This document shows positions 13,169 through 23,818 of a DNA stretch of 64,000 nucleotides, piece after piece. Numbering within the stretch: position 1 is the first letter of the stretch; the number at the start of each line of letters is the position of its first letter. The position numbers were made by a program, and so were the translations under genes. A model generated the notes under the pieces. The model did not search any database. It was not told the origin of the DNA and was given only the letters and a program-made list of their open reading frames with translations. This DNA comes from Plicaturopsis crispa FD-325 SS-3 (Eukaryota; Basidiomycota; Agaricomycetes; Amylocorticiales; Amylocorticiaceae), in the NCBI GenBank assembly GCA_000827205.1, contig KN832561.1:1685471-1749470 (forward strand). The letters are read 5' to 3'.

Positions 13169-16149
13169 CACAAAATGTATGGTTTAGATCGGGCTCAGAG
13201 CCCTACCTGTGCATTTTCGGACCGCATTTCTCAACGTGAAACCTCCTCCGGTGATTTCCTGGTCCCTTATATTCAACTCGCATCTTCTTGCTGACCGTAC
13301 AAACGACGCCTAGTATCCAGTCCATACTTTTTCCGGTGAATTGTATGCTCTACACTTTCCATGATACCTCCCTTGAACCACCCACTCCTCGCAGGTGAGT
13401 AGTGCTCGTGCAGTTAGCGTTCAATATTAAAATTCTTGATTGCCTAGCCATGCTCTGAGTCCACGGTTAACGGCATTTATGCCGTGTTTTCATTTCCAAC
13501 CACCGCTCGCGGGGTCAATTCCAGATTTGCGGGCAAATCTCGTCGACGGTAGTTCCGACCCCATATGGCGATGCGGATTTCGTTACCGTCTTGCTCGCCG
13601 GATGGCCGGTACTACACACGATATACTTACGGTATAGTGCCTTCATGCTTCGTCGCCACCATCGCTCATTGTAGACTCGATTGAATAGCCATCAGTGCTG
13701 GGTGCTCCTCCTGCTCTGTTGGAGGCGCAGATGCGCGGGTGCTGGTTTCGTCGTCGTCCGGCTCATTCGGAGAGCAGCAGGGGACATAGCGTGGCACTCG
13801 CCCGTCCGTCTTCCCTTCGTGAGGACCCTGCAAACATGTTGAAAACTTACACTCGGATGTACATGGCCGAGGTTAGAGCTTCGAGAGTGCGTGGATTGAC
13901 CTCTTGATTTGTGCTGACGGTGTCTTTTTTTAGGTGGCATCCTGGAGGCCAAAATTTCCTGGGCAATGAGCAGGCGGTCATTGTCGGTGTGTGTATATTC
14001 CTCCTCGTCGCTGAAATGCCCTCCCTGTCCAGCGTCGCCGGTTGGCCACCACCACCAACTGAAGACCATCCTCATTATTCCCTTGATGACCGGGCATGGC
14101 GTCTCGGACTCTCGCACCCCGAGTCCTCCATCAAGTGCACCGTGCACGCAGGGTTTCCGATCAATGCGGACGTGCATACATCCCGTCTCCCCCGACCACT
14201 TACCCGTGCCGGCGGTTCGCAGTTGTCGCAATGCCCACTGTTGAGATCGTGATATGATAATGATGCATCGCGGCGGACCCTGGAGGCTGGTGCGCTCATC
14301 TTCATCACTTCATTTATTGGCGCTATTTTAATATTGGTGTTATTGAAGATTCAATATGACCCAGCGAGCTTGGTCCTGCTTGGGTGTGATCGTAATATGT
14401 GGCGCTGCGATCCTCCACGACCCTCCGCAATCGCCCGTTAACGTCCTCGAGTTTCGCGGGACGGACGCTAGACGAAAGGAGTCTTAGAACTCCAGTCCAG
14501 AAACCCCCGACTACTTCGTCATCGACGTCCTTCTGCACAATTCGCTGTTGCAAATGCACACTAACTCGTTGCGCGTTAGCAGGTATCAAGCTTCGTGGGG
14601 CATTGATGTTGTCAGTTGACTGTATCGTGACAATGGTATAGCGAATGAATCCTCATTGGCACGCATTTTTGCTTCAATGGATAGGGCGAGGCGGAGGAAG
14701 GACTTCTGAATGCGACAAACACGGGCCCACGCGCAAGCGCAAAGTATACAGTCTCGGAGGAGGAGAGGGGACCCGGACAACACAACACAATCATTCTGAT
14801 TGGGACGCTGACGCTGACCGAGACCCGCATCAGCCGACGCTCGTTCCCGCTGCGCCACCATCGCGCGTCGGCCGTGCTATTTACACGATTACACCTCCTA
14901 TATTCCCCAGGCGTGGTGTGCGCACATGTCGCACCGTGCTCGTCATCGCGCGGGCGTGTGCTCGCCCTTCTCTCGCGCACGCTCGTGACTGCAGTGTAAT
15001 TATATGTAATAAAATGAGGACGTAATAATGCGAGTAATATGCCGGTGCCTGCGGTCATAGAATTGTCGAGATGTCGACGACGATGATTCCCGTTGCGAGG
15101 ACGCATCTCGATTCTCGATGGACGTTTTATTATTTCCGAACGTTGATTATTTCCGGTGACCGGACGTCCCAGCAGCGCGAACTTGCGCGAGCGTGAACAC
15201 CGACGTCCCGCCGACGTCCTTGGTGCCCGGTACAAGTCGCCGGAAGTCGGGCGTCGGTGGGTGCGCTCAAAGCGGTCGTCGTGCATTGACCCTCTCGGAG
15301 GTCCCCGGACGCGACAGGTCTTTGTTGATCGACATCGCAAAGGGTTCATGCGCACCGGCGGCAAATTGCGATGCGGCGATGGCTCGAGTTCTTTCCCGGC
15401 GGTTGGAATGCGCACATGTCGTTGTCTCAGACGTGCGCGCGCCCTTTTGTTGCGCTCCAAGCCGCGATATTGTTCAAAAAAATTTGGCTCCGTACCGGCG
15501 GCCCACGACGCCAATTATTCGGGTCGCAATGAGGGGGGAGGCGTCTGATGCTCCTCTTTCAGCTCCTGTTCGCTGTACGTGGCGCACGACGACGTACAGA
15601 AGAGTAGACAATACATATAGCCTCATGTTCTGTTCGCGTTACCTGAGGTAAGCAGGCGACCTCGAGACGGGAAGAGCGAGGCGTGAGACTGCCCCGCGCT
15701 GGCCCGGTGGACAAGATATGATGGAAAGAGACCGGACTTTTGCTGAAAGAGGAGATGACCCTGAGACGAGATGGCGAGATAGAGTGAAATCCCGGTCAGG
15801 ACGGCGAGCGGTAAGTGAGCGGTAAGTGAACGGCGAGTAGAGTAGTAAACGAACAGAAGACATAGCCATTGTGAGCGGATCTGCGTGCGTTTGTGTGAGA
15901 GTTTGAAAGAGAGAAAGGGAAAGGATGATGGAGCTGGATATAAGTTGTAGGAACATACGGACAGAGAGACCGTCTGGTTTACTTACTAGGATCGATAAGC
16001 TGAAACGAGTCGCCGAGTTCGATCAGGGGCTCTTTCGGTTATTTCTTTGCGGCAACCCAACTTTTACCGTTCGGCACGGCTTCCAGGACACATATCTCCT
16101 CTGCTGTTCCGGTTCCCCTCTTGTTCACCGCCCCCCACATCCCAACATC
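13169..16149. other. Gene-poor region upstream of the Zn2Cys6 regulator
   Basis: Almost 3 kb without a gene I can support. A few short open pieces flanked by splice-like sites occur at 13340-13410 and 13440-13637. Positions 14280-14450 include one hydrophobic stretch (LIFITSFIGAILILVLLKI) in a 56-codon open frame. These could be remains of a decayed one-TM protein gene, but no continuous model works. A 300-codon open frame at 14612-15514 (minus) is arginine-rich and looks compositional. Short direct repeats of GAGCGGTAAGT lie around 15800-15830. The last few hundred bases probably contain the regulator's promoter and 5' UTR, including a pyrimidine-rich stretch just before the ATG. Confidence 0.4.
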
Positions 16150-18954
16150 ATGGACTCTCAGGAAATTCACCTCGACAACGCCTCGTATGTTTTTCTTCTC
16201 TTTCTCTCTCATGTTGCCCTCGTTAATCTCTCTTTTGCACCCTATCGACAGTCCAAAACCGACCGTCGTGCGAGGTGCTCGCGCTTGCACAGTATGTCGT
16301 GCTGCAAAAGTACGCACAACATTGTTCCGGGATTTTAACCTTGTTAAACGCAACTTACCGGTCACAAATCTCCAGATGAAATGCGTCGGTGCAGATGACG
16401 GCCAACGTCAGTGCCAACGCTGCAAACGCGCCAATGTCGAGTACGTCGTTGCCACTGCTCGCTTTCATTCGAGCTGACATTTTTGTAAAAGGTGTGTATT
16501 TGAAAAACACCGTCGGGGGCGCAAACCTGGCTCCAAGCTGTCCGAGGCCAGCAAAATGCTCAGGCGCCTCGAAAAGGGCCTCAACTCTGCCAAACTCAAG
16601 TCCCAGTCCTCGGAGTCGCCGACCTATTCCGAATCGCGCGATGGGCTTTCTGGTTTGGCCCGCCCAGACAACTTCAATGGACCGAACACGCACTTTCCCA
16701 CCAACGAGCTACCCCCTCTCAACTTGCCCCCACATGCCTATGGCTCGGGTGGCCCTGACGGTTACGCCACCTCCTCGCACGATTCGCGGAATATGGACAT
16801 GGACGACGACGAAGAGGAGGAGGACAACGATCGTGCAGCTGATGGCATGTTCCCTGCAAAGCTTATTCGGAAGGAGAATCAACGCAATTCCTTTTTCCGC
16901 ACAATATTGAACCCCGAGCACGACACCGCAACAACATCTCACATGCGCGGCCAAAATGGCTACTCCTCACCACCACAACAAAACTTACGCGCAGCGCCCA
17001 TCCCGAGTGGACTCAACGATCCTATCACAGCAGGTATCATAACTGACGACGACGCCAAGGTCCTATTTGACATGCTCTTCCTGCGGCTTAACCCCTTTAT
17101 CAACCTTTTCGACCCGGCATTACACTCCGTCGCCTACGTGCGCTCCAAGTGCCCCTTTCTCTTCACGACCCTCATCATGGCCGGCTGCAAGTTCTTCAAG
17201 CAAGATCTGTACAAGCCCTGTCAGAAGCTCGCGCACGACTTTGCGGTGCGCGCGTTCGCAGAGGCGTGGAAGCGCGTGGAGGTCGTGCAGGCGTTCGCCT
17301 GCCTGACGTACTGGAAAGAGCCGGACGACAACCGCACCTGGACGTACATCGGCTACGCGTGCCGCATGGCGGTCGAGCTCGGGCTGAACCGCTACGTCGC
17401 GAAGCCGCCCGCGCACGAGTCGCAGTTCCAGCTGCGCGAGCGCCGGAACCGCGAGCGCACGTACCTCGTGCTGTTCGTGCACGACCGCTCGCTGAGCATG
17501 CAGACGGGCCGCCACTGGATGCTGCCCGAGGACGACCTCGTGCGCCACTCCAGCACCTGGCACGAGGAGGGCGGCACGCCGATCCGTCCCGAGGACGTCA
17601 TCGTGTCCGCGTTCGTGAACCTCCGCCGCATCGCGAGCGAGACGACGGACATGTTTTACACGAATAAGGGCCTGCCGACGGACATGTTTTACTCGAACAA
17701 GGATTTGCCGGGCACGCAGGGCAACCACAACGACGTGAACTACGAGGTGGTTCTGCGGAACTGCAACGGCAAGCTCACGCAGTGGATGGATACGTGGGGC
17801 TCGGAGATGGTGAAGGCGAACGGGGAATCGTTCCACATGTCGTTCCTCAGCATATTCCGGCTGCACGTCCGGCTCTTCCTCAACAGCTTTGGGATACAGG
17901 CCTCGATGTCTCCGGTCCGTCCTCTTTCGCTTTCGCACCCTGTTGTTGCGCCTTCTTCGACCGCTGACTCATTGCGCCCATCACAGACGAGCCGCACAAG
18001 CCCCAGCCTCCAGGCCCTGTCCGCATGTTTTACCAGCGCTTTGGAGACGCTGCAAATCGTCTCGAAAGAGTTTGCTCAGATCAGCATGCTGGTGCGTCTA
18101 TTCCGTCCTCGCCGGTCTCCCACCGGGTAGTTTTCTGATCGCCGCCCTCTCCGGTCACACAGCGCTACAGCCAGGACTCGATCACCGTCATGACCGCGTA
18201 CTCCGCGGTGTTTCTGCTCAAATTACTTCGCAGCTCCATCACCCTCGCAAGCCTGCACGCAGGCGCGACGGACGAGATTCACGCACTCATATCCAAGACC
18301 GCAGACGCGTACCACGAGGCATCGATACTCTCGCCCGCGTCGACCTCTGCCGCCTACCACGCCCGCTTCCTGCGCTCCCTCGTCGCCAACGACAGGTACA
18401 AGGCGCAGCAGCACTCGGAAAAGTCGCGCTCGACCGTGCCGTACTCGAACACCCCCGCCGCCGAGCCCATCGACCCACGGCTGCAGGTCGACACCATGCC
18501 CCCCTCCGCCCGCACCGCGCAGCAGAACGTGCATTCCCCGCACCAGATGTACCCGCAGCCGATGGTCGAGTCGCACGAGTACTCGTTCTCGTTCCCCGCG
18601 ACGAGCGCGCCGGAGTACGTGCCCGACCAGCGCAGCGTGCGCTGCGATGGGCCCATGGCCGCACTCCCCGGGAGCACGATCTACGCGAACGCCGCGCCCG
18701 TCATCCCGCATGCGAGCGAGCTCGACGCGTCGTACTGGCGTAATATGTTCCTCGAGCTCGGGTATCAGGAGGGGTCGGCGGAACACTCGCCCCTGCCGTC
18801 GCCCCCTGCGGCCCAGCCGCAGCAGGATCCGCGCAATGCGTACATGAGCGCCCCGCCACAGCATGCGCCCCCGCCGCAGCATGTTCAGCAGCAGCAGCAA
18901 CATTCGTATCATCACATGCAGCACCCCGGCGCGCAAGCCAATTATGGTCACTAA
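16150..18954 (+). CDS. Zn(II)2Cys6 transcription factor with fungal-specific TF domain
   Basis: Probable sequence-specific nuclear regulator. The exons I could place are 16150-16184, 16252-16309, 16376-16440, 16492-18091 and 18163-18954. Splicing assembles an intact binuclear cluster C-x2-C-x6-C-x9-C-x2-C-x6-C (CTVCRAAKMKC ... CQRCKRANVEC), followed by the basic linker KHRRGRKPG and a short coiled coil (SKMLRRLEKGLNSAKLK). An acidic patch (DMDDDEEEEDND) and the fungal-specific TF domain (about residues 220-600) follow. The C-terminal tail is Pro/Gln/His-rich, with QQQQQ and HHMQH runs. A further 72 nt segment, 17915-17986, has GT...AG ends and a CTGAC branch-like site and keeps frame either way, so it may be an in-frame intron. 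An 11-residue tandem duplication lies at 17645-17710. Length is about 800-825 residues. Targets are unknown. Confidence 0.9.
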
Positions 18955-19645
18955 TTTCGTCATCGTCGCTGTCTCGTCTCTCGTCGTGCTTTCGGTTCTG
19001 CAGCGGCTCTCCGCACTCACTTGTATGCCATATGGTCTCCGTTCCTGGTGCCCCATACTCTACGCTTCGCACCGGACCATCTCGTCCGCCCAATAATGTG
19101 TTCCATCGCTATCGTGTACCTTCCCGTCTGTCGTGGGCCCCGTGTTCGCTCGCTTGGCGAAGTGTTCCCACCGGCCTCCCAGTGGGCTGCTGACGTCTGT
19201 ACATGTGTGTTCCTTTCTTCTTTTTCTCATCGATCTCATTACAATACGCTACATTAGACGCTTGTACCACCACCCCCCTCCGTGCTGTGCGGGGCCCATG
19301 TATACTTTGTTGATTCTACCCATACATACGTACTTTACTTGCCGGGTACTTGTTCATTAATGCTGATTTATTTCACCTATTTATACGATTTGAACCCGTC
19401 CTGGGCGTAGGCACTTCCCGGTGGCTCGCTAAGCTCTTTTCATCTCACCCCCCGCATTAATGACATAGACGCCGGAGACTTCCACCGGCTGTCGCCTGTC
19501 GCTGAACTCAAACAGCAGAGAGCAAACTCAAAAGCAAAAAATCTGCATTCACCGGGGCAGCGCTCCGACATGCATACATAGAATAGAGCGGCGGATTTGG
19601 GGGTGCGATGTCCATCATGCATCATGCATCATCGAACAGCACGCC
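18955..19645. other. Convergent 3' intergenic region, TF / NUP37-like
   Basis: Lies between the stop codons of two convergent genes and should hold both 3' UTRs. It contains pyrimidine-rich stretches and, at 19610-19633, a tiny tandem repeat of CATCATG. No coding sequence or structured RNA stood out. Confidence 0.4.
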
Positions 19646-21089
19646 CTAGGGCTCGACCCCGATGGAAAAGACGAAGAGGTCCCGCCCTACCGCCGCAGCG
19701 ACCCGCGGGATCCCGGGCAGCGCGACAAAGTCAAAGTCGCGCACCCGGTGCGGGCGCGGCGCGACGTTGAACACCGTCGGCTGCGCGTGCACGTACGCCG
19801 CGTTGTGCACGTGGATGACGCCGCCCTTTGCGGGGGACTGCGTCGAGATGGCGAAGAAGTCCGGGTACGTGGGGCACCACCTGCGAGCGAAAATGGTTAG
19901 CAGGTGAAAGGTGGTGGAAGGGGGGAAGGGGGGCGTGGGATGGGGATGAGGATGGGTGGGTACCTGAAGCGATGGCCACCCTCTGTGAAGCTGGTCCCGG
20001 ATGCGGAGGGCTTGCCGCCGTACTTGGTCACGTCCCATAAGGAGAATCGCGTGCCGAATGTTCCGCCCACACTGTCAGCAAGGCAACGCAAAGTTAGGAC
20101 GGTGGGTTCGGGTGAGGCGGATAGGATAAGGACGGTGCACGCACATGTCGACCGTGTCTCTCCTCCACGCGACGCTCCCGCCGACACTTTGGGCGTCCGC
20201 CAGCGCGCGCGGATCGACGAGCTCGACGAGGCTCGAGTGCCGGCGCGAGCTGTTCTCTGAAGGATCCGACCGCCAGTCGGTGAGGAACACGGAGCCGCGG
20301 CAGTCAGATACCAGGAGCTCCTTGCTTGTCGAAGGATGGGAGTCGACAGTAGTGAGGGGGTGCGGGAAGGGGATGACGTAGGCGGTAGGCTGAGGGCGTA
20401 CGGACCCCGGGTTTGAGGGCGTGGTGGAAAAGGACGGGGATCGGGCTGGGGAGGGCTGGCCGGACGATATGTCGATTCTGGGTTGGAGGTCCCATACAAG
20501 TAATGTTTTATCGTCTGTGATAGTTGACGACGGTTAGACGCGTTACTCTTCCATTTCTACGCGTGAAAAAAGGCGCGCACCAGAAACAGTCGCGACATAA
20601 CGCGCGCTGTCTTCAGCTCGACCGCCGCAAAATGTCATGTCGGTTACCTTCCCGTGGTGGCCACTTAGGCCTCCGCCGAATGGAAAGACAGTCTCCTCGG
20701 CCGCAGATGATTTTGTGAGCAAATGGAGACCAAAGTCTGCGCTCGCTGCACTGAGTCTGGGCAAAAGACGCGTTAGCACAGCGGCTGGAAACGCGGAGAG
20801 CATGCTCACTCTATGATCCATTCATCGCTCGATGTCGGTGATATCGACCGGGAGGACCATGCTAGCGCTGTTATGCGCGATCCGATGGCAAATGTCGCGA
20901 CGACGTTCGCGTTCGAGGCTGTCTACCTGAGCTATCAGTATTGAGACACACGAGGACTCGGTTACACACGATTTGGAGCACCACGACAGAACTCTCTCCT
21001 CCAATGGCGACCAAGTCTGCAGCGTCGTCGTCGTTGGAGGCGCGAACCGTATGAATTTCCGTGCCATGAGAATATCTAAAGTCTGACAT
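19646..21089 (-). CDS. NUP37-like WD40 nucleoporin
   Basis: Probable component of the Nup107-160 (Y) complex of the nuclear pore. The ATG at 21089 begins MSDFRYSHGTEIHTVRAS, the first blade, followed by an IAIGGE-like turn. Later exons give LSGHHGKVTDMTFCGG and VWDLQPR (a classic GH...WD repeat), GSVFLTDW, then FGTRFSLWDVTKYGG, RFRWCPTYPDFFAI and a final blade ending GRDLFVFSIGVEP (stop 19646-19648). The order and the closing RW-x-P...LFVF pattern resemble human NUP37, and the length (about 390 residues) is slightly above it. An intron around 19890-19990 has a strongly C/T-rich sense strand. A generic WD40 protein is the alternative. The gene shares a 92 bp divergent promoter with the small membrane protein gene. 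Confidence 0.72.
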
Positions 21090-21181
21090 GGTAGAAAGGT
21101 AGAAAAGACTTTTTCCTTCGCTTGTTTGTTCGACCGCTGCCTTTCCATTTCCATCGAGCTCGCCGTTTGAACCAGCGCTGG

Positions 21182-21469
21182 ATGAGTCGCCCGTCGTATT
21201 CCGCCAAGATCCCCTCACAGCACTTCAAACGTCCAGTCGTTGTGCGCCGACAAGCATCGCCGTACAAGGGCCCGAATCCGCTAACATTGCTCGCGCTTAT
21301 TGGGGCATCCAGCCTCGCATTCTTCTACGTCGTCTACCGTCGCGAGAAAACGTACCCAGCCTCGCAGCAGCCCAGGCAGCTCGACCACCCGCTCGTGCCC
21401 CCTCGCCACTCAGACAACAGCAGTACCATCGCCAAGGAACAACAGCCCACAAACACGAAGAAGGACTAG
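21182..21469 (+). CDS. Small single-pass membrane protein, unknown function
   Basis: Single-exon gene for 95 residues, starting at the ATG at 21182 (MSRPSYSAKIPSQHFKRP). The basic N-terminal stretch is followed by one hydrophobic helix (NPLTLLALIGASSLAFFYVV) and a polar tail rich in Pro, Gln and Lys ending NTKKD. The arginine-rich, acid-free N-terminus next to a membrane helix would fit an inner mitochondrial membrane protein, but this is only a topology guess. I do not recognize the family. The gene is divergent from the NUP37-like gene and lies 35 bp before the UMP-CMP kinase ATG, so it may be co-expressed or wrongly split from a neighbour. Its clean start, stop and TM segment argue for a real gene. 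Confidence 0.55.
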   Translation: MSRPSYSAKIPSQHFKRPVVVRRQASPYKGPNPLTLLALIGASSLAFFYVVYRREKTYPASQQPRQLDHPLVPPRHSDNSSTIAKEQQPTNTKKD

Positions 21470-21504
21470 AATATCCGCCCATTCATCTGCCACAACCTAC
21501 CATC

Positions 21505-22406
21505 ATGCCCGCTATAGTCGATAAGATCGCAGACGCGCTGCATTTGCACAAGGGCGCCGAAACTACTACAGTCAAGGCTCCGGTGTTCGATAGCAGCAAA
21601 GTCACTGTTATCTTTGTTCTGGGTGGACCTGGTGCAGGTGAGTGCTTCAGTGGTGGTTCAACTCGCTGTTTGACAGCTGAACACGATCACAGGCAAGGGC
21701 ACGCAGTGCAGCCGCCTCGTATCCACATTCAACTTCTGCCACCTCTCCGCCGGGGATCTGCTGCGCGCGGAGCAGACCCGCGAGGGCTCGACGCTCGGGC
21801 GCATGATCCAGACGCACATCCGCGAGGGCACCATCGTGCCCATGGAGGTCACCGTCAAGCTCCTCGAGAACGCCATGTCCGCCGCGATAGCCGAGCACGA
21901 GCACGTCGAGGGTACGCCGAAGGAGGGCTGGGGGGCGGGCCGCGGGCGGTTCTTGATCGATGGGTTCCCGCGCAAGATGGACCAGGCGGAGAAGTTCGAG
22001 GAGGAGGTGTGCGTGTCGAGCCTGGTGTTGTATTTCTCGACGACGCAGGAGGTGATGCTGGAGCGCATACTGGAGCGCGCGAAGACGAGCGGGCGAGAGG
22101 ACGATAATATTGAGAGCATGAAGAAACGATTTAGTAAGTCTTTTTCACTGCATTATCTCGATCGACGCTGATCATGCGCGTACAGATACCTACAAGGAAC
22201 AGACGATGCCTGTGATCGAATACTACACAAAGATAGGCAAAGTAGCTGAGGTGAGCACCGCTGCTTGCCGTCCTTTGACTCTTTCTCATGCTAGGTCTAC
22301 GTAACAGCTTGACAGTTCCCCGCCTGTCGACGAAGTACACGCTAAGACCGCCGCAGTCATGCAGAAACTCTTCCAGGGTCAACTAGCTGGGAATGTGTCT
22401 GTCTAG
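21505..22406 (+). CDS. UMP-CMP kinase (uridylate kinase, Ura6-like)
   Basis: Transfers phosphate from ATP to UMP/CMP (and usually AMP) in pyrimidine nucleotide synthesis, in cytosol and nucleus. The P-loop GGPGA/GKGTQC is split by the first intron (about 21640-21690). The NMP-binding region AGDLLRAEQ and the helix GTIVPMEVTVKLLENAM follow. Further on are the DGFPRKMDQA motif, the lid ERAKTSGREDDN and NTYKEQTMPVIEYY after the second intron. The last exon ends QLAGNVSV (stop 22404-22406). All catalytic motifs of the family are present. The protein is about 245 residues, with a 30-residue N-terminal extension (IADALHLHKGAE) typical of fungal members. Confidence 0.93.
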
Positions 22407-22515
22407 CCCACGATTCGTTGCTCGTTGTTGAATCCATGACATTTCATCCTACATTGTTTATATATCCATAAGTACATTCTACACGTGTGCATACTCTACA
22501 CCATACAAATTCCCG

Positions 22516-23691
22516 TCATGCATACACCATGAATCCAGCAGAGTCGTCCGGTTTGGCAGCGTTGCACAATGCGCGACCACCCTTGGCGATGGGAAATATA
22601 GCCCCGTCCGCGCACAGGACGTGTGCGTCCTCGTCGCTGTCATCCGGAGCCCACTCCCAGCCCCCGCACCTCACATACTCCACAGCCGCCTCCCCATCCC
22701 CACCCGTCACCAGCTCGCCATCCGGCCCGTACCGCAGGTCGAGATGCGCGCCATCGTCGTACGCGCCGTGCAGCAGCTTCATGACCTTCGCCGAAAACGC
22801 CGTACGCGCGTCGGGCGTGTCCATCGAGACGGTGGGGTCGCGGAAGGGGCGCACGAGCACGAGGTCGAGTGTCGCCTGGCTCCGCGCGCCGTGCGGGGTG
22901 ATCTTGAACTGCGGCTCCAGGCGGTCGACGTTCACTGTGCTCAGCCAGTACGTGAACGGGCCGTCGACGTCTACGATCGGATCGTCCTCGTGCGAGTCCG
23001 GGTGCGTTATCCACCCCTTGGTGTCGGCGTCGTAGATCTGCACGACGCCTGCGTCGGGGGCGGGCAGCAGTTTCGCCCAGGCGTAATACCACTTGGTGAG
23101 GTTCTGCGCGGCGGCGATCTTGAAACGCTCGATGCCGGGGTGGGTAGCGCGGAGTGACTCGGAATCACGCAATATGGCGGCATGGAGAGCGGTAGATGTG
23201 ACTACTGCGGACACGGTGAACGCAGGTGGGCTGCGGGAGGCAGGTGGGCCGAAGAGACGCGTTATGGCGATCGTGAGGGGGATGGCAGGTTTACGGTCAA
23301 GGAGCGACTGCACGCTCTGCAGCTTGTACGCCACAGAGTCTGCATCTGGTCCAGGGGGAAATAGCGACGAGTACAACGCATTGGCTGTCCCGCACGGTAC
23401 GAGCGCAAAATGCAGCCGGCGCCGCCGCGCGCTGGCAGGGACGTTGGCGGAGAGATGATTTATGATCTCGTGCAGCGTACCGTCGCCGGAGCCAAGGATC
23501 ACTGTGCGATCGTCCTCGCTGTTATCGGGGTCAAGCAGGAAGTCTGTGACGACGACCCCGGCGTGCCCTTCGCTCTCTGTCGCTACGACTTTGACATCGT
23601 GCGATGCTAGCAGCGGCAGGACGTGCGCTGTGAAGAAATCGTGGGCAGAGGACGAACCGCAGACGGGATTGTACAGGGCAAGGATACCCAT
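22516..23691 (-). CDS. Diacylglycerol/sphingoid-base kinase family lipid kinase
   Basis: An intronless 391-residue protein with a diacylglycerol-kinase catalytic domain. The N-terminal strand ILALYNPVCGSSSAHDFF matches the nucleotide-binding start of the fold. The glycine loop reads ILGSGDGTLHEIINHL, where GSGDGT replaces the usual GGDGT. A second family motif is LVPCGTANALYSSLF. C-terminal beta-rich blocks (DGPFTYWLSTVNVDRLEP, LDLVLVRPFRDP, DGE) fit the second lobe. The substrate cannot be decided: sphingoid base, ceramide or diacylglycerol. The protein is shorter than typical yeast Lcb4/5. There is no TM segment or signal peptide. It is divergent from the NIT2-like gene, with 127 bp between start codons. 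Being intronless among intron-rich neighbours is mildly unusual. Confidence 0.85.
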   Translation of the reverse strand: MGILALYNPVCGSSSAHDFFTAHVLPLLASHDVKVVATESEGHAGVVVTDFLLDPDNSEDDRTVILGSGDGTLHEIINHLSANVPASARRRRLHFALVPCGTANALYSSLFPPGPDADSVAYKLQSVQSLLDRKPAIPLTIAITRLFGPPASRSPPAFTVSAVVTSTALHAAILRDSESLRATHPGIERFKIAAAQNLTKWYYAWAKLLPAPDAGVVQIYDADTKGWITHPDSHEDDPIVDVDGPFTYWLSTVNVDRLEPQFKITPHGARSQATLDLVLVRPFRDPTVSMDTPDARTAFSAKVMKLLHGAYDDGAHLDLRYGPDGELVTGGDGEAAVEYVRCGGWEWAPDDSDEDAHVLCADGAIFPIAKGGRALCNAAKPDDSAGFMVYA

Positions 23692-23818
23692 CGTCGTGGT
23701 CAGGACTTAGAATTTATTTAGGAAAATCAACAGCCTTTGCCCTGGGAAATATGAGATTAGATAAAACCTAAGAAAGTCGACCGTTTTGACTGCTCCGACC
23801 GCTTTCACCGCATCCCCC

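Noticed and set aside
14612-15514. 300-codon open frame on the minus strand
   Set aside because: Arginine- and serine-rich with no domain, no plausible splice context and weak start; fits chance openness in GC-rich DNA.
17120-17938. Long antisense frame (272 codons) across the Zn2Cys6 regulator
   Set aside because: Exact antisense shadow of a GC-rich coding exon; Arg/Val/His-rich and without motifs.
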